Positions 40,301-47,882 of a DNA stretch of 64,000 bases are shown here, in pieces. The DNA is from an uncultured Elusimicrobia bacterium (GTDB lineage Bacteria > Elusimicrobiota > Elusimicrobia > Elusimicrobiales > UBA9959), in NCBI GenBank assembly GCA_903873295.1, contig CAIQNV010000049.1, positions 1-64,000 on the forward strand, given 5' to 3'. The notes beneath the pieces were generated by a model, which was not told the DNA's origin, made no database searches, and was given only the letters and a program-made list of their open reading frames with translations. Position numbers and translations under genes: made by a program. Within the stretch, counting starts at the first letter, position 1. Each line of letters opens with the position of its first letter.

Positions 40301-43300
40301 TTACTACCGAGCTGCCTGTGGCGCAGACTTTCGCCCGGACGCCTTCGGCCTATGATAATACGCAGTATTTCGGGCGCGAGCGCCTCTCGTATATGAGCGG
40401 CCTGAGCGGCCCGGGCGGCGGCATAGCCGTCGACGGTACCTATGTCTATCACGCTTTCGGCGGCAGCTCGGAAGGCGGTTCCGCCGGGTTCGGGCTGCGC
40501 AAGTATAATACGGACCAATACCTGGAATGGACCAAGTTCTTTAACCACGCGGGCGACCGCGCCTATAATGTGGCCAATGTGACGCGCGACGCCGCCGGCA
40601 ATTTCTACCTGGTGGGCAGCCAGCGGCTCCCTGATACCGCGGCGGGCGCGCCTGATTATCTGGCGGCGGACAAGGACCTGTGGATCGCCAAGCTGGACGC
40701 GGCGGGCGACCTGGTCTGGTCCTACTCGGCCGACGCTTCAGGCATAAACCAAATGGATGAGCTTTACGACGTCGCTGTGGAGGAAATCGGAGCGCAGAAA
40801 TTCCTGTACGTAACGGGCGTCGCCGCCACAGTTTCCAGCGGCCTTGATATGGTGGCGCGGAAATACGATGTTTCACAATCGACTTATATCGCGCCGCTGT
40901 GGACCTATTCCGAGCCCGGCGCCGGCGAAGACGTCGGTTACGGCGTAGCCGTGGGGACCGGCGCGGTCTATCTGTCCGGCGCCGTGTTCAACACGGATAA
41001 GGATATTATCGTGCGGGCGCTCAGCAAGACCAGCGGCCTGCCCGTCGGGGGCCCGATAGTGATCAACTCCGGGCACGGCGACGACGCGGGCTATGACCTG
41101 GCCGTCACCACCGCCGCGCCGGGGTACATCTATGTGGCCGGCTCGGTCGGCACCGCGAGCGAGGGGACTAATGCCGCGCTCTTCAAGTATAGCCTGGCCG
41201 GAGCTTTAGTGTGGGACCGCTATTACAACGGCAGGGCCGGCGCGGACGACGCCCTCCTCGGAGTGAAAGCCAGCGGCAGCGGGGTAATTGTCGCCGGCTA
41301 TGAAACCACCTACGACCAGGGAAAGAACAGCATTTACCGCAAGTTCAGCGCCGCAGGAACCGAGGAGTGGAGCCGCGGCTTTGACTTCGCCGGCGGCGGC
41401 GATGACGAGGCCCATACCCTGGCGCTGGACGCCTCGGGGCGGGTCTATTCAACGGTCTCCCTATGGAGCAAGAATCCCGGCTTCTACTACTTCCCCGAGC
41501 CCAGCTTCGGCCTGATGGCCGCCGCGAATTATGTGCCGGGCTCGGTGCGGCTGGACTGGATGAGCCAGTACGAAGTGCCCGCCGGCTCGCTCTTCAGTAT
41601 TCAATACTCCACCAACAGCGGCCAGGTCTGGGATCCGGCCGGCGCCCAGGTGCGGTTCGGCGCCGACGCTTACATCAGGGCGGGTATGAATGTCACCCGC
41701 GCTGTTTATGGTCTGGATAACGGCCGCGATATGCAGGGTGCGCCCGTGGGCCCCGGCTACTTCTTCAGGGTGTGGTTCTCGACCGCGGCGGGGATCTTTA
41801 CCCCGGTGCCCGGCGTGGCTTCGGCCCGCGCCTCCGACGGCTGGGCGTTCGAGAATATGGTCATGTATCCTAACGAAGCCAAGCTTTTCGTAATGGGCAA
41901 TAACCAGCAGGGAACTTCCTCCGTAAATATATCGGGAGAAAAAGAGCTGCCCGGTATAGCGCGCGACGCCGCCGGCAGCCTCTATATGCTGGCCAATATG
42001 GACTGGAACAGCAGCGGCGGCTTTGCCATAAAGAAATTCAGCTCCGCCCTGACGCCGGTCTGGACCAGGTATTACGCTCCCGGCGAGCGGTTCGCGGTTA
42101 AAGCCAACCGGATGGCGGCTGACGCCGAGGGGAATCTCTATCTGACCGGCTACGAGCGCGGTCCTGACAGCTCCAACGGCAAGGATATTTTCGTCATGAA
42201 GTTCGGCAGCGGGGGTCTGGTCTGGAAATCCACCTATAACTTCGCCGGCGGGGACGATACCGGCTACGGCGTGGCGCTTGACGCCTCCGGCAATGTTTAC
42301 GTGGCCGGCTCGGTGTACACCGGGTCCGACGACGATATCTTCGCCGCCAAATTCAGTCCGGCGGGCGTGCTGCTGGATACCGTGACATACTCCGGCAGCG
42401 GCAGCGGGCCGGATGCGGCCTACGGCATAGCGGTGCAGGATGCAAATCTGTACCTGACCGGCTCGTCATATGAGACGGATCACGGCTCTCATTTCTGGAC
42501 GGGGCTTTTCAGCTCTTCCGGACTCGACCAGCTCGGCACCTCCCTCACCGGCGGCGACGCCGCCGGCTCGGGTTACGACGTCGCGGTAGATACTTTAGGC
42601 TACGTCTACGCAGCGGGCGAGATATACGGCGCCGATACCGCCAACGACGCTCTGGTCACGAAAAGCTATGCGAACCTCGACGCCGTGCCGGGCGCGTACC
42701 CGATCCGTTATAACAGCCCGGGCAACGCCAACGACGCCGCCTATGGCCTTGCCATAGACGCCGCCGGAAGCGTTTACGTCACCGGCTCCCAGGAGCGCTA
42801 CGACATAAACCAGGACAAGAACCTCTGGATCCGCAAGTATGCGCGGGACGGTTCCGAGCTCTGGAGCCAGGAATTCCATTCCAACGCCATCCCCGGCGAT
42901 CCTTACAGCGCGGGCGCCAACTCCGACGAGGGTTTCAGCCTCGCTGTGGGTACTATGGGCTTTGTGTCGGTGAGCGGCAGGTTCAACGACTACTACGGCC
43001 TGTACCGCTACCGCCAGACCAGCACGCTGGCCGTCAATCCCACGCTTACCGTGGTGGTATCCAGCGCCTCCTGCTCCTCCTGCGCGTCCTTCCGTTTCGG
43101 GGGGGTGGGCGTGGCGCTGATCCCTTACTCGCAGACCGGCGGCATTGACGCGGCCAGCATAAGGAGCTCCGTCACTTCCCCTTCCGGGACGGCTTCTTTT
43201 CAGGTGCCTTCCGGCAAGCAGTATTTCATCGCGCTGGACAAGCAGGGCTATAACCCCAACATAAAAGACCAGCAGATGGATCCCTACGGGAACTTCTTCG

Positions 43301-46300
43301 TGCAGCTTAACGCCGATATCACCAAGCAGTACACCCTGTCGCCGCGCCCCGCCAGCGACCCGTATTACCCGCTGACGGTGACGGTCACCTCCGCTACCGC
43401 CAGCGACTATATTATGGCGGAAGTGTTCTTTACCCAGACCGGCGAGAAAGCGGCTTACGGTATAGCACAGGTGCCGGTAAACAGGAGCAGCGTGACCTTC
43501 ACGGTCGCCAACGTGCCTCCGGCGGACGCGGGCGCGTACACGCTGGGCGTGACCATCCCCGGCCGCGGCCTGGCGCGCAGCCTTCCTATGAACGCGCTTT
43601 TCCCGCAGACGAGTTCGTATATAGTCAACATGTCCACCTCCTCCGGCGCCGTCGCGACCACCGGCGGTTTCGACGTGGGGGCTTCCACCACGCCGCCGTC
43701 GGTGGAAGGCGTGGCCAGGAACGCGGGCACCTGGGCCCCGGTGGAAGGGGTGCGCGTGCGGATGTGGAATTCAGTGCAGAACTGCATGAGCGGGAACTGC
43801 GATTACAATGTCTACGAGACGCTCACCGACGTGACCGGCAAGTATTCATTCTACAACGTGGTAAGCACTCCCGCGTATTACAACCTGTCCGCCCAGAAGG
43901 CGGGCTATAAGCGGGCCTGGGACGGCGGGCTTACGATAGCCGCCAACGCGGCTACCATCTACCGCGAGTTCCGGCTGGAGGAGTCCACCTATACCCTGCG
44001 CGGCGTGATACGCTACCGGGACGTCCCGGTGCCTAACGCCGACGTTATGGTTTGGGGCGACTACAGCTGGTACCAGAACGGCTCCGACAGCTACCGCGGC
44101 GGCCGCGGCATGGATACCGACGCCAGGACCAAGACAGGGGCCGACGGCTCCTTCGTGTTCAGCGGCGCCACGCTGAACGGCCTGCCTGACGGACAGCTGC
44201 GCATGAACGTGTCCTTCTTCGGCAACTGGGTGGACCTTAATCAGGGCAATAACCAATCCAGCTCGGCGGATGACGTGCGTATCATCATCTCCAGCGACTC
44301 CGCCACCGGAGCAGGCAATTGCGCCAAGGGCAGAGTTTGGAAACTTTTGGCCGAAAGCGGCGCCTGCCAGGAGTCCGGGGATATCAACTTCAACATCATG
44401 CCCCAGGCGCAGAACGATTATGCCACGCTCAGCGGCTCCGTGACCTTTGTCACGACTTACACCGTAAGCGGTACCAACCCGCTGGTGATAAGCTCCATGG
44501 CGCCGGTGACGGTGATGGCTATGCAGGAGTGCAGCGGCGACTGCAAAGGCCGGTCCATGGGCTTCGCGGTGATCAGCGGCACCTACGAGCTCAATACGGC
44601 CACCTACAGCATAACTCTGTCCACCGGCATCTCCTATTACACCCGCATAACCTCGAACGAATGGGGCGAAACCAGCGCTTTCGACGACAGGGCCGATTTC
44701 CGCTCCACTACCACGCTCTCGGTCGTCATGAACTTCGTGATTACGAAAGCGGGCTCGATGAAAGGCGTGGTAAAAATGCCGGACGGCTCCAACTACAAGC
44801 CGAATTACAACTTCGCGTCGGCGGAGCAGTACCACAGGATCGATATCAACGTAGCCGGCCAGAACGTGAACGTGAACGAGGGCTGGAGCGTGGACGATTA
44901 CGGCGCCTTTGAGTTTCCCAACCTGGCGCCGGGTCTCTACACCATCACAATGAGGCCCCAGGGTCTCGGTTTCCACTGGGCCGCGCCGGCTCTGACCGGA
45001 GTGGCCGTTGTGGCCGGGAAGACTACGCAGGTCACGCTGAAACTGGAGGATGGCCTGGTGGTGCAGCCGCAGATAATAGGCCTCCCGGAGATCTCCACGC
45101 CTACCTGGTCTTACCTGATGATACCGGTGGAATCCGGTACCGAGATGAACCAGAAGAAGATCACCGAGATGTTCTTCGGCTCCGACGTCTTCGCCTTCAA
45201 CTACAGCACCAGCACGCATCTCTGGGACAAGAAGGTGATGCTTACCGGCCAGTACGACTTCTATCTCATGATGGGCGCGCGCTACAGCCCGGAGGGAGGC
45301 AACAACCAGCCCCTGAGCTTCGACCAGTTCGGCAACTTCATCGGCAAGGTAAAGGGCTTTGCCGTGCAGCGGGTGGAAAACTCGCCCAACCTGGGCACCG
45401 AGGCCCAGCCCATACCGGTTAACGTGCTGGGCTCGCTCGGGCAGGACTCGTTCGGGGGCACTATCGTCGGAGAGCGGGTCTATACCGATGCCGACCTCGA
45501 CAGGATCTTCTCCAACATGAACGAGATCTACCCGGTTATTCCGACCGTCATGGTGTACGACGCGGCCGGGGACCTGCGCGGCTATACCGCCGGCCTGCCC
45601 GGCAAAGAGGACTTCAACGCGTTCTGGAACGCCCTGCTTGCCAAAGATAAGGCGCAGATGAAGGCTTACTTCGCGGCGCATCCGAGCCGGTTCATGGTGC
45701 CCGGCCTGCCGCCGGGGCGCTACACGGTGGTATTCTCCAACCCCAACTACCCGCCCATAGCTAAAGAGCTGGACATTCCGCTGGCGTCGTCTTTCAACGG
45801 GGTTTACGCGTTCAACTTCGAGGAGCAGAGCGTGCGCACCGGCGATATTTACGGCACGGTCAGGAGCAGCGCGACCGGCCTGGGCCTGCCCAGCGCCGTG
45901 GTCTACCTGAAGCACCGGACCGTGGAGAAGTTCGCCGATACCGCCGCCGACGGCTCTTATTCCTTCTCCAACCTCCCCCCGGGCATCTACCGCCTGGAGG
46001 TTACGCGCGAAGGCTTTGTGAAGACCGGCCAGAAAACTTCCCTGACCGGCTCGCTGACGGGCGACGACGAGTCGAAGCTGGACTTCTATCTTACGCCGTC
46101 GCAGACTAACATGACGGGCAAGGTCTACCTGAGCAAGTTCCCCGCCCCGCTGACGAAGTCGGGCGTAAAAATAGTGGCTTACGACGAGACCTATAACACA
46201 GAGCACCCCTCGGATTATCTGCCCAAGATAGAGGCCACCACCAACGACTCCGGCGAATACGAGATCGCCGGGGTAGTGCCGGGCCATAACTACAGGGTCT

Positions 46301-47685
46301 CGGCCTTCTACGGCGGCAAGCTGCCCGCGACGCTTGACGTCTCCGGCGACGCGGTGACCGAGGGCGTCACCTACCTGCCGGATATAGTGCTGCGCGAAGT
46401 TCCGCCGCAGATCATGGTGAAGGTGCGCAAATCGCCCGACTCGGTCAATAAAGTGGACGTCACCATTAAATCGCCCAAGCAGCTGGTTTCTACGCCGGTC
46501 TGCAAAGTGAACCCGGGCGAGCTCTATGTCTCCAGCACGGCCGTCAGCCTGGCGCTGGTGCCCGGGCCTAACAACACCTATGAGGGCCAGTTCACCGTAT
46601 CGCGCGGCCAGGCTTTCTACAATGTGCATGTCTCGGCCGGCGACGGCAGCAACAAGATGGAAAAATCCGTCACCTACAGCCCCAACAACCAGGCCAAGAC
46701 CGAACAGTACATTCAGGATGAAGCCATACAGGGCGGCGAGGTGCAGATGGACAAGGAGTCGGAGGAGTATTCCGGCCTGGAGCTGGACGCCGGCGGCCTC
46801 TCCTACTCCACCTTCAGCGCCACGGCCAGCCAGGACTTCGGCAATCTGGTGGGCGGCTTCTTCAGCGCGCTGCCTTCCGTGCGCACGATAAAGACCGCAA
46901 AGGGCGACTTGAACATCACGCAGGCCATGCAGGACCTGATGGCTTCCGAGGTCTACAACATGGAGCTTGAGAACGCTTCCGCCAACAAGCCGTTCACGCT
47001 GACGCTTAAATACGACAAAGAAAAAGCCGGCGGCAACGGCAATCTGCGCATCTACCAGTACGACGACGCAAGCGCAGGCTGGAAAGAGGTGCCCGGCGAC
47101 TACACTACGGACCCGATGCTGGGAGTGCTGTCCGTGGGCGTGGCCGGCCTTTCCAACGCGCACGAGGGCACCCGCAGCGCAAGCACGCCGCTGGGCCGCA
47201 AGCGCTTCGGGATGAGCGCGGTAGTCAACGGGCGTTATGTGCCGTCGGCCGCGGGGACCTCGCAGAGCGGGCGCTTCGCGGTGTTCACCGCCAACCCGCC
47301 CACCGGCACGGCGGCGTTCAGCTCCGCGCTCGTGGTCTACAACATGCCCAACCCGTTCAACCTAAAGAGCAAGAGCGTTTCTCTGGGCACGGACATCGGC
47401 TCGTCGGGCATAGCCAACCCGTATCCCACGAACGGCACGGTCATAAAATACAACCTGCCGGCGGGCAAGTCGGGAAATCTGAAGTTCGTCATCTACAATA
47501 TGGCGGGCGAGAAGGTGCGCACTATCGACGAGGGCTCGCGCACCGGCGGTCAGATATACTACTCCGAGTGGGACGGAAGGAACGATACCAACCAGGAGTG
47601 CGCGTCCGGAGTGTACTTCATGCTGACCTACATGGACGGCAAGAAGCTGGGGACCAAGGCGCACAAGCTGGCGATAATAAAGTAG
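31351..47685 (+). CDS. Giant (5444 aa) secreted modular protein: SBBP-like beta-propeller repeats, FN3 domains, carboxypeptidase-regulatory-like domains, T9SS/FlgD-like C-terminal domain
   Basis: Signal peptide; many GNVYV(T/V)G...-type blades (FDGGAMDFGTAAAFYGSNVYVVG); CarboxypepD_reg-like blocks (GDIYGTVRSSATGLGLPSAVVYLKHR...ADGSYSFSNLPPGIYRLEVTREG); C-terminus MPNPFNLKSK...IYNMAGEKVRTIDEG...WDGRNDTNQECASGVYFMLTYMDGKKLGTKAHKLAIIK. Confidence 0.9.
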   Translation: MRKIKNIFINLLGAALLAAGSAGPALAQFTGDFSQPGGAVYDGGSEDQAHRVAVDTVALNGPFIYVAGTSEFDSQTTGLTAKYDKFGVLAASAVFTGPGSSFAVSDGIAIGADNIFVAGSVGGGLCVAQKYDKNLVFQSSATYSFSIQECVGNDITLSKTGNLYVTGHTGYTSEYRSLLIIKYDENLNFANAVTFSGGVYDKGMSIKTDDRGDVYAVGYSSAAGNLQILTLKYDPALVFISSAVFSIPAGSPEKRVSLSFGQDSVYVAGIDFDKGVLLKYSLDLVFKSSAAFNPGAASGWEGVGVNSLGDVFTTGNVFNGTDLDFLTAKYTPDLVFVSSIAYDGGHEDVALDVALDASDNLYVIGVSSNSLNNDWRTLRYPSSAFGAPAAPAGFTGNFAAPGGAGFDGGDMDYGTGTAFYGSNVYVVGISSSAGVLSSLIVKYDLAGNVVSSATSAAFGDAGFFDVKANANGVYVAAQGEGFLTVKYTPDLVFVSSAVLAGDSSARDLALDTGGNVYVIGSNWGDAGGNNDYKFVKYSKDLAQIGSPVTFNAGGMDEGRGIAVDNGNVYITGDSLIGNTTYFATAKFDSSSMAFISSASYAGGYLDGPAHERLAVNPVTHDVYLLGAQGPEGSSHLVTVKYSQNLQQMVADIFPGDGSSKGKVFGTDIKLDADGNVYSLGKDSYETGGITYEYALVVKYTPGLVFLSSAASSAGSIKYNGFAIALDTTTGYSYVTGLADDDAGQVDMRTVRFDPLGGVAPVAHAMGPNEFIIKETDVEDSGGFSAYGGGKFLVGYQHATSSITARLVLPDGTLVGSEITFNTTTEYGSGGWPAFAFGGTDFLMAWACDLPGYQGRIRGQRIDTSGNKVGSSFWISSTSGFDSHQLGNIAFDGVNYFVVWSASDTVNSYDNMYGQFVSTAGVLVGSRLTIGAGGKDGTVAYGHGKYLAAWRNDGNYGDVGPVKGRLILPNQIFGGTEFVIDASPAPSYNPVIVAADNTRFLVAFHDEWSAPCSEVNPDCSVSSHLFGKFVNADGTVAPSTFTISDSPDAQFLPEPVWDGSKYLITWNDADGLSTATVHMRYFDASGNPLDADTVIASAVSGRIPFSLGFSYDSADKKFFGGVNRYPVTGSYDDATTDLYGLILTTTSSGAGFTGNFSESGGAVYDGGNSDVGADIALNPATDDTYVVGASSVSGLSQGLVIKYNAAGVMVASAPVTDTGGMYLSGVALNGNGIYVAGGVYNTNNFVVKRYGPGLNLISSAVLPGVHTPRVALDGAGNVYLAGSSDGDHNYHLAKYGLGLGFISSTTFDAGGVDRAIGVAVDNGYAYVTGYALISNSTYYVTAKFDAGSLAFVSSVSYANAYAEGGSFERLAVNPVTHEVYLVGTHGTENNRQMVTVKYSQTLQQLGEAIFPGGSYGLGADVKLDTAGNVYALGKEYNGSDYAFVAKYNSALVFLSSAASASVPGSFTGMAVALDTTTGNSYVTGIKSDGGIGPKDPTNDIRTVRFAPLGGVAPVVHAKGPNEFVISETDGRDSGGSVAYGNGNFLTVYQKNDVNVEARLFDTSGNPVGAEIVPAGNTDCQAGQGPAVAFDGTNFLMTWGCRLLSNTSAIRGQRVDSSGNTIGSAFAISAFTGSRGDGDVAFDGTNYFAVWSSTESGAWNIYGQFISATGALVNSRITIATPATAWIDHTPVKYAGGKYLVTWTEGNNVKGRMVLPNGSLYGSEIAVNVDSLTSDGPTVIAYDPGSAKFLVTYNNGINVNSRHLYGRFVDLSGVAGSSFTITEAAGNQFGAVPVWDGSKYLITWSDGYPLSTATVHKRNFSGAGIPLDTDAIIASNESGKVPLSIASAIAGGKVFVLVNRGDIGSYNDASLDLYGLIITTTAIQQAAGFTGNFSQADGAGFDGGAMDFGTAAAFYGSNVYVVGLSSPTGAIIVKYDLAGNVVSSATLGGLESFDGVAVNANGVYAAGKGVTGTGFVTAKYNYSLTLTSAAVLPGQNHARDLALDTGGNVYVVGANDTETGYKFVKYSADLAQQGSPVVFNAGGAATGRGIAVDSGNIYVTGDSLIGAATYYVTARYNSSLAFVSSVAYAGGYSNSESLGAKLAINAATHEVYFVGTHGAHTDLIDSNILTIKYSQNLVQLAAALAPHYYAEGTDIALDNAGNVYTLGVNQVINNGPDYPVVLKYNSDLVFLSSATRQMTNWYAPFGLALDNATGESYVTGLDDGGGISSDMRTVRFAPLGGSVPVVYISTRDVSPAVYLAGQEAAALRITPHTLSGTVSFTGLQIAVNPAGAYANVASAALYADLDSDQIWNPRNDLLLSSGAVTSAGHYFDLSGMGGVIDPDTVVLFITLTPAISAVDSSINVAVPSSASFHTNGDMAQQTIYPITSTPTLVTYLAGLTDLTAEPGANLNSVSLSWTYPQDITSGHYIIRYSTNTADLDNPNLNAVTGAISGITAGAYGSYTASGLTPVTSGLRVFPYYFAVWLYNGISTSAVSSTLARNLYFPAAAVSDKDAALTLRTGMSLTAENAARFAKSTAAAGAYSALTFYDGGKYFIALNTPDGKTQFYYDQTYLALRDLAADPAGNAYGLIQKANNVSLVVKLGPDGAVLWTSPFTSSSSETARALTYGAGAVYYAATGFQPGSAGQDIKLRKLRDTDGALLAVYSSSPAGSYDEVNSLAFVQDASGKYVYAAGASGSPLYGMLYKFADTGTAFSVSPSAVAGSWPVRYVNPGGGDARALAVKADSLNNTLVVVGAEQRNDLNQGSNIWLNRYGPYGAPIFANPTRYNNAQSNSDDIPVGLDFDSFGNIYVSGYTDMWNLGQGYNMLLGKFGPGGQFLSARIYDSGSGSNDTGAGVLVSTNNYAYVAGMFGAAGTFGVYSLPLGSSVNAQFFTAAEGPYTGSADLTWNYTGSLPAGSTYYVQYSTALAPVWSRASAQLAVNAGPSYSGAVQSQRLGGLPALRYPGQDGQETRGNAYKFKVWITSGGLTTELPVAQTFARTPSAYDNTQYFGRERLSYMSGLSGPGGGIAVDGTYVYHAFGGSSEGGSAGFGLRKYNTDQYLEWTKFFNHAGDRAYNVANVTRDAAGNFYLVGSQRLPDTAAGAPDYLAADKDLWIAKLDAAGDLVWSYSADASGINQMDELYDVAVEEIGAQKFLYVTGVAATVSSGLDMVARKYDVSQSTYIAPLWTYSEPGAGEDVGYGVAVGTGAVYLSGAVFNTDKDIIVRALSKTSGLPVGGPIVINSGHGDDAGYDLAVTTAAPGYIYVAGSVGTASEGTNAALFKYSLAGALVWDRYYNGRAGADDALLGVKASGSGVIVAGYETTYDQGKNSIYRKFSAAGTEEWSRGFDFAGGGDDEAHTLALDASGRVYSTVSLWSKNPGFYYFPEPSFGLMAAANYVPGSVRLDWMSQYEVPAGSLFSIQYSTNSGQVWDPAGAQVRFGADAYIRAGMNVTRAVYGLDNGRDMQGAPVGPGYFFRVWFSTAAGIFTPVPGVASARASDGWAFENMVMYPNEAKLFVMGNNQQGTSSVNISGEKELPGIARDAAGSLYMLANMDWNSSGGFAIKKFSSALTPVWTRYYAPGERFAVKANRMAADAEGNLYLTGYERGPDSSNGKDIFVMKFGSGGLVWKSTYNFAGGDDTGYGVALDASGNVYVAGSVYTGSDDDIFAAKFSPAGVLLDTVTYSGSGSGPDAAYGIAVQDANLYLTGSSYETDHGSHFWTGLFSSSGLDQLGTSLTGGDAAGSGYDVAVDTLGYVYAAGEIYGADTANDALVTKSYANLDAVPGAYPIRYNSPGNANDAAYGLAIDAAGSVYVTGSQERYDINQDKNLWIRKYARDGSELWSQEFHSNAIPGDPYSAGANSDEGFSLAVGTMGFVSVSGRFNDYYGLYRYRQTSTLAVNPTLTVVVSSASCSSCASFRFGGVGVALIPYSQTGGIDAASIRSSVTSPSGTASFQVPSGKQYFIALDKQGYNPNIKDQQMDPYGNFFVQLNADITKQYTLSPRPASDPYYPLTVTVTSATASDYIMAEVFFTQTGEKAAYGIAQVPVNRSSVTFTVANVPPADAGAYTLGVTIPGRGLARSLPMNALFPQTSSYIVNMSTSSGAVATTGGFDVGASTTPPSVEGVARNAGTWAPVEGVRVRMWNSVQNCMSGNCDYNVYETLTDVTGKYSFYNVVSTPAYYNLSAQKAGYKRAWDGGLTIAANAATIYREFRLEESTYTLRGVIRYRDVPVPNADVMVWGDYSWYQNGSDSYRGGRGMDTDARTKTGADGSFVFSGATLNGLPDGQLRMNVSFFGNWVDLNQGNNQSSSADDVRIIISSDSATGAGNCAKGRVWKLLAESGACQESGDINFNIMPQAQNDYATLSGSVTFVTTYTVSGTNPLVISSMAPVTVMAMQECSGDCKGRSMGFAVISGTYELNTATYSITLSTGISYYTRITSNEWGETSAFDDRADFRSTTTLSVVMNFVITKAGSMKGVVKMPDGSNYKPNYNFASAEQYHRIDINVAGQNVNVNEGWSVDDYGAFEFPNLAPGLYTITMRPQGLGFHWAAPALTGVAVVAGKTTQVTLKLEDGLVVQPQIIGLPEISTPTWSYLMIPVESGTEMNQKKITEMFFGSDVFAFNYSTSTHLWDKKVMLTGQYDFYLMMGARYSPEGGNNQPLSFDQFGNFIGKVKGFAVQRVENSPNLGTEAQPIPVNVLGSLGQDSFGGTIVGERVYTDADLDRIFSNMNEIYPVIPTVMVYDAAGDLRGYTAGLPGKEDFNAFWNALLAKDKAQMKAYFAAHPSRFMVPGLPPGRYTVVFSNPNYPPIAKELDIPLASSFNGVYAFNFEEQSVRTGDIYGTVRSSATGLGLPSAVVYLKHRTVEKFADTAADGSYSFSNLPPGIYRLEVTREGFVKTGQKTSLTGSLTGDDESKLDFYLTPSQTNMTGKVYLSKFPAPLTKSGVKIVAYDETYNTEHPSDYLPKIEATTNDSGEYEIAGVVPGHNYRVSAFYGGKLPATLDVSGDAVTEGVTYLPDIVLREVPPQIMVKVRKSPDSVNKVDVTIKSPKQLVSTPVCKVNPGELYVSSTAVSLALVPGPNNTYEGQFTVSRGQAFYNVHVSAGDGSNKMEKSVTYSPNNQAKTEQYIQDEAIQGGEVQMDKESEEYSGLELDAGGLSYSTFSATASQDFGNLVGGFFSALPSVRTIKTAKGDLNITQAMQDLMASEVYNMELENASANKPFTLTLKYDKEKAGGNGNLRIYQYDDASAGWKEVPGDYTTDPMLGVLSVGVAGLSNAHEGTRSASTPLGRKRFGMSAVVNGRYVPSAAGTSQSGRFAVFTANPPTGTAAFSSALVVYNMPNPFNLKSKSVSLGTDIGSSGIANPYPTNGTVIKYNLPAGKSGNLKFVIYNMAGEKVRTIDEGSRTGGQIYYSEWDGRNDTNQECASGVYFMLTYMDGKKLGTKAHKLAIIK
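31435..38090 (+). repeat. Four large in-frame repeat modules in the N-terminal half of the giant gene
   Basis: FTGNF module starts at 31435, 32530, 34801 and 37009; shared NA-level segments such as ttcaccgggaatttc..., cgcaccgtgcgcttcg.ccgct.ggcggg. Confidence 0.85.
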
Positions 47686-47710
47686 GCCAGGGAAGGGCAG
47701 CGTTAAAGAG

Positions 47711-47810
47711 TTCACCGCTGAGACGCGGAGGACAGAATGAGCAGAGAGTAGGGACACGGATTAATATTTTCTCTTCCGAACTCTGCGACCTCTGCGCCTC
47801 CGCGGTGAAT
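47711..47810. repeat. CACGGAG-like palindromic repeat, family C copy 2
   Basis: ttcaccgctgagacgcggagg ... cctctgcgcctccgcggtgaa imperfect inverted repeat in the intergenic space. Confidence 0.75.
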
Positions 47811-47882
47811 ATCGGTAAATCGGCCCGATTAGTGAATTGATTGATTTGTTTTTATGAGGAAAAGAATCGATTGAGGTAATTT

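Noticed and set aside
43846-47163. 1105-aa ORF on the minus strand opposite the giant gene
   Set aside because: Shadow ORF in high-GC codon-biased sequence; low-complexity His/Arg/Val-rich translation with no domain, fully antisense to well-supported coding sequence
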